In this document: positions 48,215 to 56,598 of the stretch, piece by piece
Position numbering within the stretch: position 1 is the stretch's first letter
Layout: each line of letters starts with the position of its first letter
Assembly (NCBI RefSeq): GCF_021530565.1
Contig: NZ_JAKGBI010000008.1
Location: forward strand, 1-64,000
DNA length: 64,000 bases
Reading direction: 5' to 3'
Source: Pseudoalteromonas sp. SMS1
GTDB lineage: Bacteria; Pseudomonadota; Gammaproteobacteria; Enterobacterales; Alteromonadaceae
The notes under the pieces: model-generated
The model's input: the letters and a program-made list of their open reading frames with translations, nothing else
Told to the model about the DNA's origin: nothing
Database searches by the model: none
Made by a program: the position numbers and the translations under genes

Positions 48215-48616
48215 TTAAACTGACTGCTCAGACAAATAGAAGGGATAAACCATATTGCTTCGGCTATTTGTTTTACGGATTAGATATGTCAGCTCGATGA
48301 GCAGTACCCCTTCGTAGAGCGCCTGTGGGTCAAACGAAATAGCTTCTAATATGATCCTCGGTTCGTGATTCAAAAGCACTGCCGATATTTCTTGTTTAAG
48401 CGTCACAAGTGCCGATTCACTCGCATCTTCAAAGACAAAATTTGAGAGCCCTGAACCGAGTTCAGACCAAAAAGGTCGCTCACCTTTTAGTGTATTCAAA
48501 GCAATCGAAATCGCTTGTTTTACTAGCGCTTCTCCTTGTGCCATGTCAGGCCCAGAATCAGGGCTTGCGAATTGAGGCGGAAAACCCCAGCCTTGCCCCA
48601 GAATTGATTGATCCAT
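48215..48616 (-). CDS. gp25-like baseplate wedge protein (Afp9/Pvc9-like)
   Basis: 133 residues. Pattern LGQGWGFPPQF (6-16) and FWSELGSGLSNFVFEDA (about 48-64) match the gp25/W25 lysozyme-like wedge family that links the sheath to the baseplate. The ATG at 48616 has GAGGAG 6 bases upstream; that site overlaps the stop of the spike gene, so the two are coupled. The longer frame to 48637 has no ribosome site. Confidence 0.87.
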   Translation of the reverse strand: MDQSILGQGWGFPPQFASPDSGPDMAQGEALVKQAISIALNTLKGERPFWSELGSGLSNFVFEDASESALVTLKQEISAVLLNHEPRIILEAISFDPQALYEGVLLIELTYLIRKTNSRSNMVYPFYLSEQSV

Positions 48617-48629
48617 TTTTAACTCCTCA

Positions 48630-50219
48630 TTATCCAATTTCCATTTTGTCTGTCACAACTGCCACCTTTTTACTTTCTATGGTGATGGATTTGTCCATTT
48701 TAATTTGGCTGTCATCCGGTGTTTTAATCACAACATCTGTTTTTGCAGTCATACCCGCTTTGTCCTTTTGCGACAAGCTATAACCAGAGCTTTCACCCAG
48801 TGAAATGGAGTGCTCTTTACTGCCTTCCATAATAATATGCGGCTTTTTAAAGGTGAATTTCAAACCCATTGCCTGCTCTTTAAACACCAGCCCTCGCACA
48901 TCGTATTCTTTTTTATATCCACCCAAAGGAGGCTTCGCGACTGGGTTATGAACCGCGCCAACAATGACAGGGAATCGTGCATCCCCACCGATAAAGTCAA
49001 CAATGACCTCAGTGTCTTGATCCGGTGGTAGGAACAGCCCCTCTTCTGGGCCAACGTAAGGCGTCAATAGCCTCGCCCAGATGGGCTCTGTTGTCAGCGT
49101 GTGAAGTGTCAGTGGGATGCGATGCAGCTTTTCTTTGTCTTCTTTAAATGGTGCGACCTTGCCAATAACCAACGGCGTCGGTGCTAACGCTTGCCATTGT
49201 GACCAACCGCTATTTACAAGTGACAAGCCCAAAGTAAATTCACAAAACCAGCCCTGATTGGATAAATGATGATGAATTTCACTAACCATATAGTCAGCTT
49301 TATTGGCCTCTCCCGCACCAGATACCGTTATGGCCTCAAGCAATTTAAGCTTATGCAGTGATTCAGCGACAGACATATCGACTTGGATTCGGCCTTGTTG
49401 CGTATCCCATAACCGGTATGTTTGTTCGGCCTTTGCTTTGGCAGCCAATTCTATTTTGTCGATTGGCGCTTGCGACTTGATCATGATGTCTTGGGTTGCA
49501 CCATCCTTTTTCTCTCCAGAGTCATGATTCTCGCTTAACAAAGCTTGTGTTTTAATGTCCCACGCACTATGCTCGACTTTTTTTGCATAAGAACTATTAT
49601 CTAAACACAGTTCAAATTCAGTGCATCCATCCATGGCGACATTAAATTCTGTGGCAGCTGGCTTATGCTTAGTTAAGTCTACAATGTGGATGCCACCATC
49701 TTCTTCGTAAAAAACAAATCCATTCGTTAGAATTCGATTCATCATGACTTCCCAAGGCTTTTTCTCAACCATGAGATATTGATAATGTTTGATTTTGCTA
49801 TCCGCGACCGTCTTTTTTCCGGCACACGGCTTGAGCAAATCGTTGAGGATATCTGTGTCAGTAGAATCAGGCTTATACAACTTGCTTACGCGTGATTGAC
49901 AGAGCTTGTTCGCCTCTCCCTTGGCAGTCACTTCAACAAATGGGGTGCAACAATAGCCTATTTTACCGCCAGTGATCACCCCCGAAAAAACGGTTACTTG
50001 CGCCGCATCCCCTATCCCCGCTTTTACTTCAATTGTTTTGCCTGGAGGAAAGTCACTTGACAGGGATAATTCGTATTTCTCTTCCGCCATATCACCGTCT
50101 TCAAATATAATCGACAGCTCGGGGATCTGGTTCACACCGCGATGCGAAACAATTTCCTTTACCCCTATTTCCAGTTTCTTCTCATTGCCATCGACTAAAA
50201 TGGTGTAACGTATGTCCAT
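48630..50219 (-). CDS. VgrG-like spike protein (Afp8/Pvc8-like)
   Basis: 529 residues. The N-terminal gp27-like domain (about 1-330) has beta-rich hub sequences. The OB-fold/gp5-like part (about 355-440) includes the stretch LTPYVGPEEGLFLPPDQDTEVIV and the GDARFPVIVGAVHNP motif typical of VgrG and Afp8. The C-terminal needle repeats include GYSLSQKDKAG and TDVVIKTPDDSQIKMD. The spike caps the tube and can carry cargo. The ATG at 50219 lies 1 base after the stop of the hub gene with TTGGAG upstream. No C-terminal toxin extension. Confidence 0.88.
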   Translation of the reverse strand: MDIRYTILVDGNEKKLEIGVKEIVSHRGVNQIPELSIIFEDGDMAEEKYELSLSSDFPPGKTIEVKAGIGDAAQVTVFSGVITGGKIGYCCTPFVEVTAKGEANKLCQSRVSKLYKPDSTDTDILNDLLKPCAGKKTVADSKIKHYQYLMVEKKPWEVMMNRILTNGFVFYEEDGGIHIVDLTKHKPAATEFNVAMDGCTEFELCLDNSSYAKKVEHSAWDIKTQALLSENHDSGEKKDGATQDIMIKSQAPIDKIELAAKAKAEQTYRLWDTQQGRIQVDMSVAESLHKLKLLEAITVSGAGEANKADYMVSEIHHHLSNQGWFCEFTLGLSLVNSGWSQWQALAPTPLVIGKVAPFKEDKEKLHRIPLTLHTLTTEPIWARLLTPYVGPEEGLFLPPDQDTEVIVDFIGGDARFPVIVGAVHNPVAKPPLGGYKKEYDVRGLVFKEQAMGLKFTFKKPHIIMEGSKEHSISLGESSGYSLSQKDKAGMTAKTDVVIKTPDDSQIKMDKSITIESKKVAVVTDKMEIG

Positions 50220-50220
50220 A

Positions 50221-50958
50221 TCAGCGCTCCAATGGTGGGTAAATAATATCAGTCCCAACATCTGCACTACGAATTGAAGCCAACTTATTTACGCTCGCAA
50301 CTTGGTGCACATAGCCAGGCTCACCGTAAATTGATGCGACTTGACCAATGATACTATCACCTGCTTTATGCTGAAATACATGGGTTAAATCTGGTGAGCT
50401 TTTACCCGTTCTCAGTTTAATTTCTTTGTTTGATAGGCATTCTGATACATGACAAATAACCTGTGCTTTGACTCGGTTACCTTTGCCGTTTACCAACTCG
50501 CTAATCACATGAATGTCGTTCAACATCCCATGAAACCCACCATCAGCGCCATGATTTAAAACCATATTCAGTGGCATTATGGTTACAAATGCTGGTAAAT
50601 GCGTTTCCCCCTGTACCGCCAAGCCATACTTTAATAGCTGCTGTATGCTATCTTCTGTCTCCGTTTCACCCGTTTCTGCCATACCAAGTTGGCCAGGCGT
50701 TTCTATGATAGTATCGTCGAGTAAAAACTTAATTGTCAGCATAGAGGTTGGCGATTTTTGGTAGCGGGCCGCACCACTTTCAGAACCAATAATTTTGGAT
50801 TCCACAAGATGATTTTGGTGAGTCACATTTAGTGATTTTGGATCATAAGGGAGCGTCAGCTCCCCAAGTTTATTACCATCACCACGTTCGATTTTCTTAT
50901 AAAATGTTACTTTGCAAAGGGGTAACCCACTTGCATTAATACCGCTTGATTTACTCAT
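50221..50958 (-). CDS. LysM-type baseplate hub protein (Afp7/Pvc7-like)
   Basis: 245 residues. An N-terminal gp53-like domain (about 1-160) includes PYDPKSLNVTHQN. The C-terminal LysM-like repeat is seen in the last 60 residues: HKAGDSIIGQVASIYGEPGYVHQVASVNKL. In contractile systems this hub protein binds tube and spike. Located between the DUF5908-type gene and the spike, as in the afp and pvc operons. Confidence 0.83.
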   Translation of the reverse strand: MSKSSGINASGLPLCKVTFYKKIERGDGNKLGELTLPYDPKSLNVTHQNHLVESKIIGSESGAARYQKSPTSMLTIKFLLDDTIIETPGQLGMAETGETETEDSIQQLLKYGLAVQGETHLPAFVTIMPLNMVLNHGADGGFHGMLNDIHVISELVNGKGNRVKAQVICHVSECLSNKEIKLRTGKSSPDLTHVFQHKAGDSIIGQVASIYGEPGYVHQVASVNKLASIRSADVGTDIIYPPLER

Positions 50959-50960
50959 CG

Positions 50961-51194
50961 TCAGGGCCTTTTTTCTTTACCAAATTTTGCAAATCTAAAC
51001 TCTATATGACGCTTTAAATCCGCTTCCAATTGACAAAGCAGCGCCTGAATTTCGTAGCGGCCAAGCGAATTACTATGTTGCTCCGGTGCTGGCGTTTGCA
51101 GAGAAGGCTCGGAGGCATTATCATCAGTCGGCTCATTCGCTTGATTTGCTCGAATACGCGCTTTTACATGAACTTGATTACACTTTATTTCCAT
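50961..51194 (-). CDS. Small DUF5908-like injection-system protein (Afp6/Pvc6-like)
   Basis: 77 residues. It begins MEIKCNQVHVKARI, similar to the MPIEIRELHIKV-type start of DUF5908 proteins. A Pro/Ser/Gln-rich middle follows, and then a helical C-terminus IQALLCQLEADLKRHIEFR. The family has one small gene in this exact place (after tube 2, before the LysM hub). Function unknown. Ribosome site AAGGAG 11 bases before the ATG. Confidence 0.72.
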   Translation of the reverse strand: MEIKCNQVHVKARIRANQANEPTDDNASEPSLQTPAPEQHSNSLGRYEIQALLCQLEADLKRHIEFRFAKFGKEKRP

Positions 51195-51211
51195 AGATTG
51201 CTTACTCCTTA

Positions 51212-51673
51212 TTACGAAGGTAAGCCCGGTACTGGCACTGAAACTAATTCACGATAACTAAAACTTAATGACTCAATTAATACGTCATTTCGGCTTGCAT
51301 CAATTCCTTCCCACTCCCAGCTCTCTAAAAATGCGTTTTGAACTAACCAAGCCTGAGCGGGCAAAAAATTGTCATCCAATATCGTGACTAAAATATCGTT
51401 CTTAACCAAATAGGTACTCCATGCATCTCCTGCAACCAAGTTTTGTAGCATCAGCAAGCTTCCTCCTTGAAACAGCCCTCTTTTTAACGTCAGGGCCCTA
51501 GCCTGTTTTGAATTTGCAACACTTACTCGGTTATTTGTGTACTCGATGCTCCTAGCCATTTTCAGTCCACTGACTTCTTTAAAAAGGATATCAACGGGAT
51601 TGGGAATACCAGCAGTCACAATGCTAACAAGAAAGCGATACCCAACCATCGGCGTTCTAGGATCTTGAAACAT
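51212..51673 (-). CDS. Injection-system inner tube protein 2 (gp19-like, Afp5/Pvc5-like)
   Basis: 153 residues. The tail-tube fold is recognisable in YRFLVSIV (near 9), FKEVSGLKMARSIEY and ALTLKRGLF. In afp and pvc systems the second tube paralog forms the adapter near the baseplate; the first forms the bulk of the tube. Distinct from the upstream tube 1 gene, to which it shows about a third similarity by eye. AGGTG precedes the ATG. Confidence 0.88.
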   Translation of the reverse strand: MFQDPRTPMVGYRFLVSIVTAGIPNPVDILFKEVSGLKMARSIEYTNNRVSVANSKQARALTLKRGLFQGGSLLMLQNLVAGDAWSTYLVKNDILVTILDDNFLPAQAWLVQNAFLESWEWEGIDASRNDVLIESLSFSYRELVSVPVPGLPS

Positions 51674-51721
51674 ATTTCACACCTAAATGGGCACTTTCGT
51701 GCCCCATAAAAGAGAATAAAA

Positions 51722-52168
51722 TTAGTGGAACTCAATCTTGATGTCATCTGCCATCATTTCTAATGACTCAACACTTGCCTCATTTGAGCCACCATTGATG
51801 CTTGGCGCTGTCAACTTCTTAGGAAATGCATTAATTACTTTCCATGTAACAAGAGGCTGTGAACGATCTTCATTCGTCAATGAAATCGTGATGTCCTTTT
51901 TATCAACTAGGTTTAGACTAATTGACGAAATCCAATCATAGAATTGGCTCTTCTGCTTCACTAAGCCACGTTTCAATGTAATGTTCACATCAGTTGGTTG
52001 CCCAGGCATGTGCTTCTTACCATAGCCATCTTTATATGTAATCGTTTCAACACCGATGTCTAAGCCTGAAACTTCAGAAAAAGGGATGCTCTCTTCGCCA
52101 AAACTGACAACAAATCGATAGACCGGAATTGGATATTCTGCTGCGATATCTGCTTTAGTAGTAGCCAT
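51722..52168 (-). CDS. Injection-system inner tube protein 1 (gp19-like, Afp1/Pvc1-like)
   Basis: 148 residues. Core features are VPVYRFVVSFGE-type PVYRFVVSF (near 15), FSEVSGLDIGVETITYKDG and VNITLKRGLVKQKSQF. It polymerises into hexameric rings inside the sheath. Short spacing to tube 2 (48 bases) and to the sheath gene (120 bases upstream). AGAAGC-type codon use is ordinary for the region. Confidence 0.9.
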   Translation of the reverse strand: MATTKADIAAEYPIPVYRFVVSFGEESIPFSEVSGLDIGVETITYKDGYGKKHMPGQPTDVNITLKRGLVKQKSQFYDWISSISLNLVDKKDITISLTNEDRSQPLVTWKVINAFPKKLTAPSINGGSNEASVESLEMMADDIKIEFH

Positions 52169-52288
52169 ATAATAACTCCAAAAAAATACTTTAATTACAG
52201 CTATGCTGTAGTGAAAAAAAGGGGTCTACTTGGCACTTAAATTTGGCCAAATAGACGTTGTGTTTCGCTAAGAACCAAAAGCTACGGC

Positions 52289-53989
52289 TTAGCCTTCTAA
52301 GCTTTTGTGAGAGAAAGTCAGTACGATGAACTCAGCAGGACGAACTGCTGCAAGACCGATTTCAATGTTCATTAGGCCATTATTAATGTCATCTTCAGTC
52401 ATTGTCTGACCTAGACCAACATTAACGAAAAACGCCTGCTCTGGTGTTTCACCAAAGAATGCACCTGAACGCCATAGGCTCTCTAGATAACTCTCAATCA
52501 TGGTTTTAAGCTTTAACCATGTGAACGGTGTGTTTGGCTCAAAAACTGCGAAATGTGTGGCTTTTTGAACCGATTCTTCGACCATGTTGAATAAACGACG
52601 CACAGAAACATAGCGCCACTCGTTATCGTTACCCGCAAGCGTACGCGCACCCCAAACTAATGTGCCTTTGCCAACAAATGTACGAATAGCGTTAATTGAT
52701 TTACCTGAGGTTGCGTCAACGTTCAGCCCTTCTTGATCGGCATTGTCGATGGTCAATTTAGGCGTCAGGACTTGAGCAAGCGCAGCATTGGCTGGTGCCT
52801 TCCATACTCCGCGGTCTTTGTCAGTTTTAGCCATGACACCAGCGATAGCAGGTGACGGCGGTAGGTCAAGATAGTTTTTACCAAGTTCTGCTTTAACTTG
52901 GTTGTAAACATCTGCAGATGAGAATGGGTAAGCAGGGTCACCAATTGCTGCGAGTTGAAGCGATGGTAACATCACAGGTGTGAGGGCAAATTCATTTTCG
53001 ATAACCAGCGGTGTACCGCCAGTTTCAACGATCTCGCCGTCTTCAAGTTTCACTTCTACCCCATCTGTTAAGCGGTAGTAGTTTGTATCATCTGTTGCAA
53101 AAACAGTCTCAGGAACTAAGTAACGTTTGCCTGCAGGGTTGTATTCAGCTGATGTGATGTCATCTGAATTGTCTTCATTGGGCAGTAAATAGTCTTGTCC
53201 GATCTCAGTCCAACTACCTGCGTTTAGGCAAACCAGTTTGTGGGATGGATCCTTTGGCCACCAGACTTGTGCAGTAAGCGGTGTGCTCACAACAACTTTA
53301 GTTGCATCGTAAGCACGTGCAATCGTCGTAGTTAGATACGGATAGTATGCCGCGCCATACTTAAGACCCAGTGTTGCACCTGCACGCAGTGCGACGGCAT
53401 CTTCAGAGATAGGGTCGATGCTATCGGCATCGGCTTGCATTTGAACATCGACAAGTGCAAATCGGTCCATTCTCTTTTCAGCATGTACCAATGCTTTATT
53501 TTGTACTTCGTAATGTTTTGTTGTACTCAAGCCAATTGACTCTGGGCTAGAGATTAGCGTTACTTCGTCAACTTTATTGAGTAAATCAATTGCCTTAGTA
53601 AAGCCGTCAGCAGACAACATGTCACCAGCTTTACCAATGCTCACGATATAACAAGCACCGCCACCATTCGCAAAATAATGGCTTACAGATTGATGCAAGA
53701 AATATTTTGCATCTTCGAGCTCGTTAGCACCAGACATCACAGCAAAACCACCTGCTGACTTAGGCTTAAGCGTAAAGCTTTCTTGGTAAGCGCCACCAAA
53801 TACGGCTTCAAACTCAACCATGCTCGTAATGCGAACAGGTGTATTCAAGTATGCTGGTGCATTACCTTCTTCGTTTAGTTTGGTCGTGTAACCAATGAAA
53901 GCCGGAATGGCGGTTGCAACTTCTGCCACTGAAGGAGGCAATGTTGATTTCTCTTGGACATAGACGTCTGGGGTTTTATATTGAGGCAT
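52289..53989 (-). CDS. macS: Contractile sheath protein (MacS/Afp2-4-like)
   Basis: 566 residues. The N-terminal motif KTPDVYVQEKSTLPPSVAEV (5-24, shown in part) and the C-terminal sheath domain (PNTPFTWLKLKTMIESYL... PAEFIVLTFSHKSLEG) are characteristic of phage_sheath_1 proteins. The protein contracts to drive the tube through the target membrane. Only one sheath gene is present, whereas afp/pvc operons have three; a single sheath is the pattern I recall for P. luteoviolacea MACs. AAGGAAATATT precedes the ATG, preceded by a structured leader of about 190 bases. Confidence 0.93.
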   Translation of the reverse strand: MPQYKTPDVYVQEKSTLPPSVAEVATAIPAFIGYTTKLNEEGNAPAYLNTPVRITSMVEFEAVFGGAYQESFTLKPKSAGGFAVMSGANELEDAKYFLHQSVSHYFANGGGACYIVSIGKAGDMLSADGFTKAIDLLNKVDEVTLISSPESIGLSTTKHYEVQNKALVHAEKRMDRFALVDVQMQADADSIDPISEDAVALRAGATLGLKYGAAYYPYLTTTIARAYDATKVVVSTPLTAQVWWPKDPSHKLVCLNAGSWTEIGQDYLLPNEDNSDDITSAEYNPAGKRYLVPETVFATDDTNYYRLTDGVEVKLEDGEIVETGGTPLVIENEFALTPVMLPSLQLAAIGDPAYPFSSADVYNQVKAELGKNYLDLPPSPAIAGVMAKTDKDRGVWKAPANAALAQVLTPKLTIDNADQEGLNVDATSGKSINAIRTFVGKGTLVWGARTLAGNDNEWRYVSVRRLFNMVEESVQKATHFAVFEPNTPFTWLKLKTMIESYLESLWRSGAFFGETPEQAFFVNVGLGQTMTEDDINNGLMNIEIGLAAVRPAEFIVLTFSHKSLEG

Positions 53990-54051
53990 AATATTTCCTT
54001 ACGTTGATAATTACATTCTAATGAGCCAGTACGGCAAGAATTTGGGTAAAT

Positions 54052-54190
54052 GAGGCGCAAGACCCGGCTAACTGAAAAACCTATCGAATGGCAAATCAAT
54101 GGGAACAAATCCATTCGAGCAAGCCTGCGCCTCTTAAGACAAAGAGCCTGTACCACGGCTCCGCCACATCAGTCCCAACCGATGTGTCTT
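54052..54190 (-). ncRNA. Candidate structured RNA leader of the sheath operon
   Basis: Paired elements nested or in order: GAGGCGCA (54052-54059) with TGCGCCTC (54126-54133), enclosing TCGAATGG (54084-54091) with CCATTCGA (54111-54118). Next to it AAGACA (54136-54141) pairs with TGTCTT (54185-54190), enclosing GAGCC/GGCTC (54144-54161) and CATC/GATG (54167-54184). This is a three-way junction plus a long hairpin in the mRNA leader, 62 to 201 bases upstream of the sheath ATG. The same bases also read as an open frame. Alternatives are a dispersed repeat or chance. Confidence 0.45.
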
Positions 54191-54382
54191 GTTAATTAAA
54201 TTGTATGGCTAAGACGCCCCTTAAATGGCACTGTGAAAAATAACCGACGTTTTTTTCAAATATTTCCTATCTCAATAATAAGTAACAGAAAGTAATACGT
54301 ACTCCCTTAGAATACGTTGATAAATTGCGGGGTAAATGAATACAGGTAAGGCAAGTTGATTGTAAATGAACAGATCACAAAC

Positions 54383-54431
54383 AAAATACACGCTGCGCTA
54401 GAAAATGCGATAGCGCGGCAGCGTGTATTTT
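54383..54431. repeat. 14-bp inverted repeat with inner stem
   Basis: Arms AAAATACACGCTGC (54383-54396) and GCAGCGTGTATTTT (54418-54431) pair perfectly, with an inner GCTA/TAGC stem. With A/T runs at the ends it can serve as a terminator on both strands. It lies 98 bases downstream of the 54529-54939 gene. Confidence 0.6.
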
Positions 54432-54528
54432 CTAGCATAAGGTGTGATTTAAGATCGAATATCGCTAAAACGGAAACGGAATGTGCAACGCAAGCAGGCT
54501 GGTTCGTGTCAATGAATGCTGTAAACGT

Positions 54529-54939
54529 TTACTTTGATACAGTGACAGGCTGTGTGGGCACAAATTTGACGGTTAGCTCGGTAGGAGGTGATGGATCTGG
54601 TATCCCTTTATCATTCAATGCTGGAATGACACTTAACGAACACTTTATATCGCCTTTTAGAACAATGGGGGCGCCACCTTTAAAAGTAACATCTGACAAC
54701 ACGATATCGTTTATGGCGCTAAAAGTGACCGCGCCACCAGCAACGTGAGCTCCTTGTATGTATGGCGACATATTGACTTTCTTTTTCAGGAACTTTTCGA
54801 TGTCATCCTGAACCGCAATTTCACCATGACAGATCAACCCTTTGGATACGACATCCAGTGGTCCGGCTGTTGGCACAATCAGTACACCTTTATCCAATAA
54901 CAGGTTAAATACCGTGCTTGCATTCAATATTTTTATCAT
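54529..54939 (-). CDS. Unknown protein upstream of the sheath gene
   Basis: 136 residues from an ATG with AGAAG 5-6 bases upstream (the longer frame to 55038 lacks a site). It starts MIKILNASTVFNLLLDKG, then has LIVPTAGPLDVVSK, and a C-terminal half rich in beta strand and Pro/Thr, ending LTVKFVPTQPVTVSK. No signal peptide and no recognised family. It lies between the crotonase-like gene and the sheath gene in the same direction, with 106 bases to the upstream gene; a role tied to the injection system is only suggested by place. Confidence 0.6.
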   Translation of the reverse strand: MIKILNASTVFNLLLDKGVLIVPTAGPLDVVSKGLICHGEIAVQDDIEKFLKKKVNMSPYIQGAHVAGGAVTFSAINDIVLSDVTFKGGAPIVLKGDIKCSLSVIPALNDKGIPDPSPPTELTVKFVPTQPVTVSK

Positions 54940-55045
54940 CAGCTTCTTCTTGTTGTGTTTTCCAATCAACCGCATGCGTAGTTGTAAAAAAGGCAAACTG
55001 CGCCCCATCCTTGGGCGCAAAACAGTTTGCCAACTCACACTACTC

Positions 55046-55870
55046 TCATTCGCCTTGTAACCGACCTAATCTCCGCATGTAGTGGATCAGGCGGCTGTCT
55101 CCATTTGTAAAATTTGCAACCCATTTATCAGCTAAAAACTTCTTCGTTTTGCGTGAAAGTCCTGAGTGGTCAGCCCGATATTTTTGCAGTGCGAGATGCC
55201 CATGTGAAGATGACTTTATGCGTGCAATCAGCTCGTATACTGCTTTTTCTGCATGGTCTTTTTCGCATAAAATATCCACCAACCCCAGTTCATATAAGGT
55301 TTCAGCACTAACTCTTTTTCCAGAACACAGTACTTCCATTATCGTGTTAAGGCTGGCTTTACGCTTTAATTTTTTTGCAAATACCGAACTGGGGTATTCA
55401 CCACACAAAATGTTGGAATTCATAAATTCTGCCTGAGGCTCCGCAATGACAATATCTGCCGCAAGAGCCATAAACATGCCAGCGCCAATTGCTTGCCCTT
55501 GCACAACTGAGATGCAGGTCACGTTGTCCTTTTTACCTGATAGCATTTGGTCGACTAAACTCAAATAATCAGAAGCATAACGTTGTAACCCCGTAACATC
55601 TCGCAGCTGTGCTAGTTGCGACAACAAAGTTAGATCGGCCCCCAAACAAAAAGCGCCTTGTTGATTGGCACTCAGTACTTTAAAAGTTGGAGATGAATGC
55701 ACCTGTTCAACTGCAAAGAACCGATTCAACTGGGCGATAATAGAGCCACTCAAACATGCTTTTTCATTGAGCTGCATTCGAGCCCAATGAAGTGAGCCCG
55801 CCTTCATTATCGCCAAAGGTTCACTCTGATGTGTTGGTATTTTTCTCACATGCACAAAAATCGCTGCCAC
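55046..55870 (-). CDS. Crotonase-fold protein resembling DSF synthase RpfF but lacking both catalytic Glu
   Basis: 274 residues from a GTG (the exact start is uncertain; an ATG at 55807 is possible). The crotonase core reads CLGADLTLLSQLAQLRD (about 74-90) and VVQGQAIGAGMFMALAADIVIAE (about 122-144), close to the RpfF family of acyl-CoA hydratase/thioesterases that make diffusible signal factor. At the two positions of the catalytic Glu in enoyl-CoA hydratases (Glu144 and Glu164 in the rat enzyme) this protein has Phe (in MFMAL) and Asn (in NSNILCGEYP). It would not be a typical hydratase. The gene faces away from the FecR gene and lies upstream of the unknown gene before the sheath. Confidence 0.7.
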   Translation of the reverse strand: MAAIFVHVRKIPTHQSEPLAIMKAGSLHWARMQLNEKACLSGSIIAQLNRFFAVEQVHSSPTFKVLSANQQGAFCLGADLTLLSQLAQLRDVTGLQRYASDYLSLVDQMLSGKKDNVTCISVVQGQAIGAGMFMALAADIVIAEPQAEFMNSNILCGEYPSSVFAKKLKRKASLNTIMEVLCSGKRVSAETLYELGLVDILCEKDHAEKAVYELIARIKSSSHGHLALQKYRADHSGLSRKTKKFLADKWVANFTNGDSRLIHYMRRLGRLQGE

Positions 55871-55992
55871 TTTGGTTTTTCTACACTCATTGACGCAAGC
55901 GACTTAAATTTGTGACCGATTATTTGCGATTAATTTATTGAGGAGCTAAAACCTACATTAGAAGGATGGTTAAACGAAGCAGAAGGTACGGT

Positions 55993-56598
55993 ATGAAACT
56001 GATTCTACTCTCTTGTTTAATGTGTTTCTCGGTCAGCGCAGAACAAGTGGCTCAAACTATATTAGCCAAACATCATGTTGTGGCAAACACACAAGACACA
56101 TCCAGAGCTCTAAAGCGAAAGTCTAAGATTTTTCACCAAGACTTTATCACTACTGGTAAGTTGGCTCGCGCGCAATTTAGATTTCAAGAGGGCACGATTC
56201 TTACACTAGGCGCAGATACTCGATTTTTGGTGGCTGACTTTAGTTATACACATGCTCAAAACACATCAAGTGCAAGCTTTGAATTTATTCAAGGCGCATT
56301 TAGAGTTGTGACGGGAGAAATCACCAAAGTAGCTCGACCTAATTTTAAAATCAAAACGCCCCTTGGATCTATCGGTATTAGAGGCACTGATTTTTGGGGG
56401 GGACATTTGTATGACACTGAAAGTATTGAGGTCATTTTACTCGACAGCGAACATCCCCTTACAATAGAAAACCAATTTGGCAAGGTCGTTATCTCTGAAC
56501 CAGGTACTGGTTCTACCTTACGAAAAGGTAAACCGCCCACTCAGCCTGTAAAATGGTCTAAACAAAAGCTGCAAGACGCTGTAAAAACAATTCAATGA
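55993..56598 (+). CDS. FecR-domain periplasmic protein without sigma-factor partner
   Basis: 201 residues. The signal peptide MKLILLSCLMCFSVSAE is followed by the FecR fold: LTLGADTRFLVADF (about 75-88), SFEFIQGAFRVVTGE and KIKTPLGSIGIRGTDFW (about 119-135). FecR proteins are usually anti-sigma or sensory partners; free-standing secreted FecR-domain proteins bind other ligands or the cell wall. The ATG at 55993 is chosen because AGAAGG lies 7 bases ahead; an upstream ATG at 55966 is too close to GAAGG. Divergent from the crotonase-like gene, 122 bases apart. No sigma-factor gene or receptor is nearby. Confidence 0.8.
   Translation: MKLILLSCLMCFSVSAEQVAQTILAKHHVVANTQDTSRALKRKSKIFHQDFITTGKLARAQFRFQEGTILTLGADTRFLVADFSYTHAQNTSSASFEFIQGAFRVVTGEITKVARPNFKIKTPLGSIGIRGTDFWGGHLYDTESIEVILLDSEHPLTIENQFGKVVISEPGTGSTLRKGKPPTQPVKWSKQKLQDAVKTIQ

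Larger units (their letters stand above)
53990..54528. promoter_or_regulatory. 540-bp leader and spacer before the sheath gene
   Basis: Contains no convincing gene. A 93-codon minus-strand frame overlaps the sheath start but lacks a ribosome site, and a plus-strand frame is a shadow of the next gene. It does hold two notable folding regions: a multi-hairpin block at about 54052-54190 and a 14-bp inverted repeat at 54383-54431. The promoter of the sheath operon should be here. Confidence 0.6.

Noticed and set aside
33388..53989. Interpretation as a tailed prophage or R-type tailocin
   Set aside because: No capsid, portal, terminase or phage regulatory genes; the LysM hub, DUF5908-type peptide, two tube paralogs and CIS_TMP-type protein are eCIS traits.
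33388..53989. Interpretation as a type VI secretion system
   Set aside because: No TssJLM membrane complex, TssBC pair or ClpV; the sheath is a single phage-type protein.
53875..54156. 93-codon minus-strand frame overlapping the sheath start
   Set aside because: Out of frame with the sheath gene, no ribosome site; the bases are better explained by RNA folding.
54356..54748. 130-codon plus-strand frame
   Set aside because: Covers the inverted repeat and the antisense of the gene at 54529-54939, with no ribosome site.
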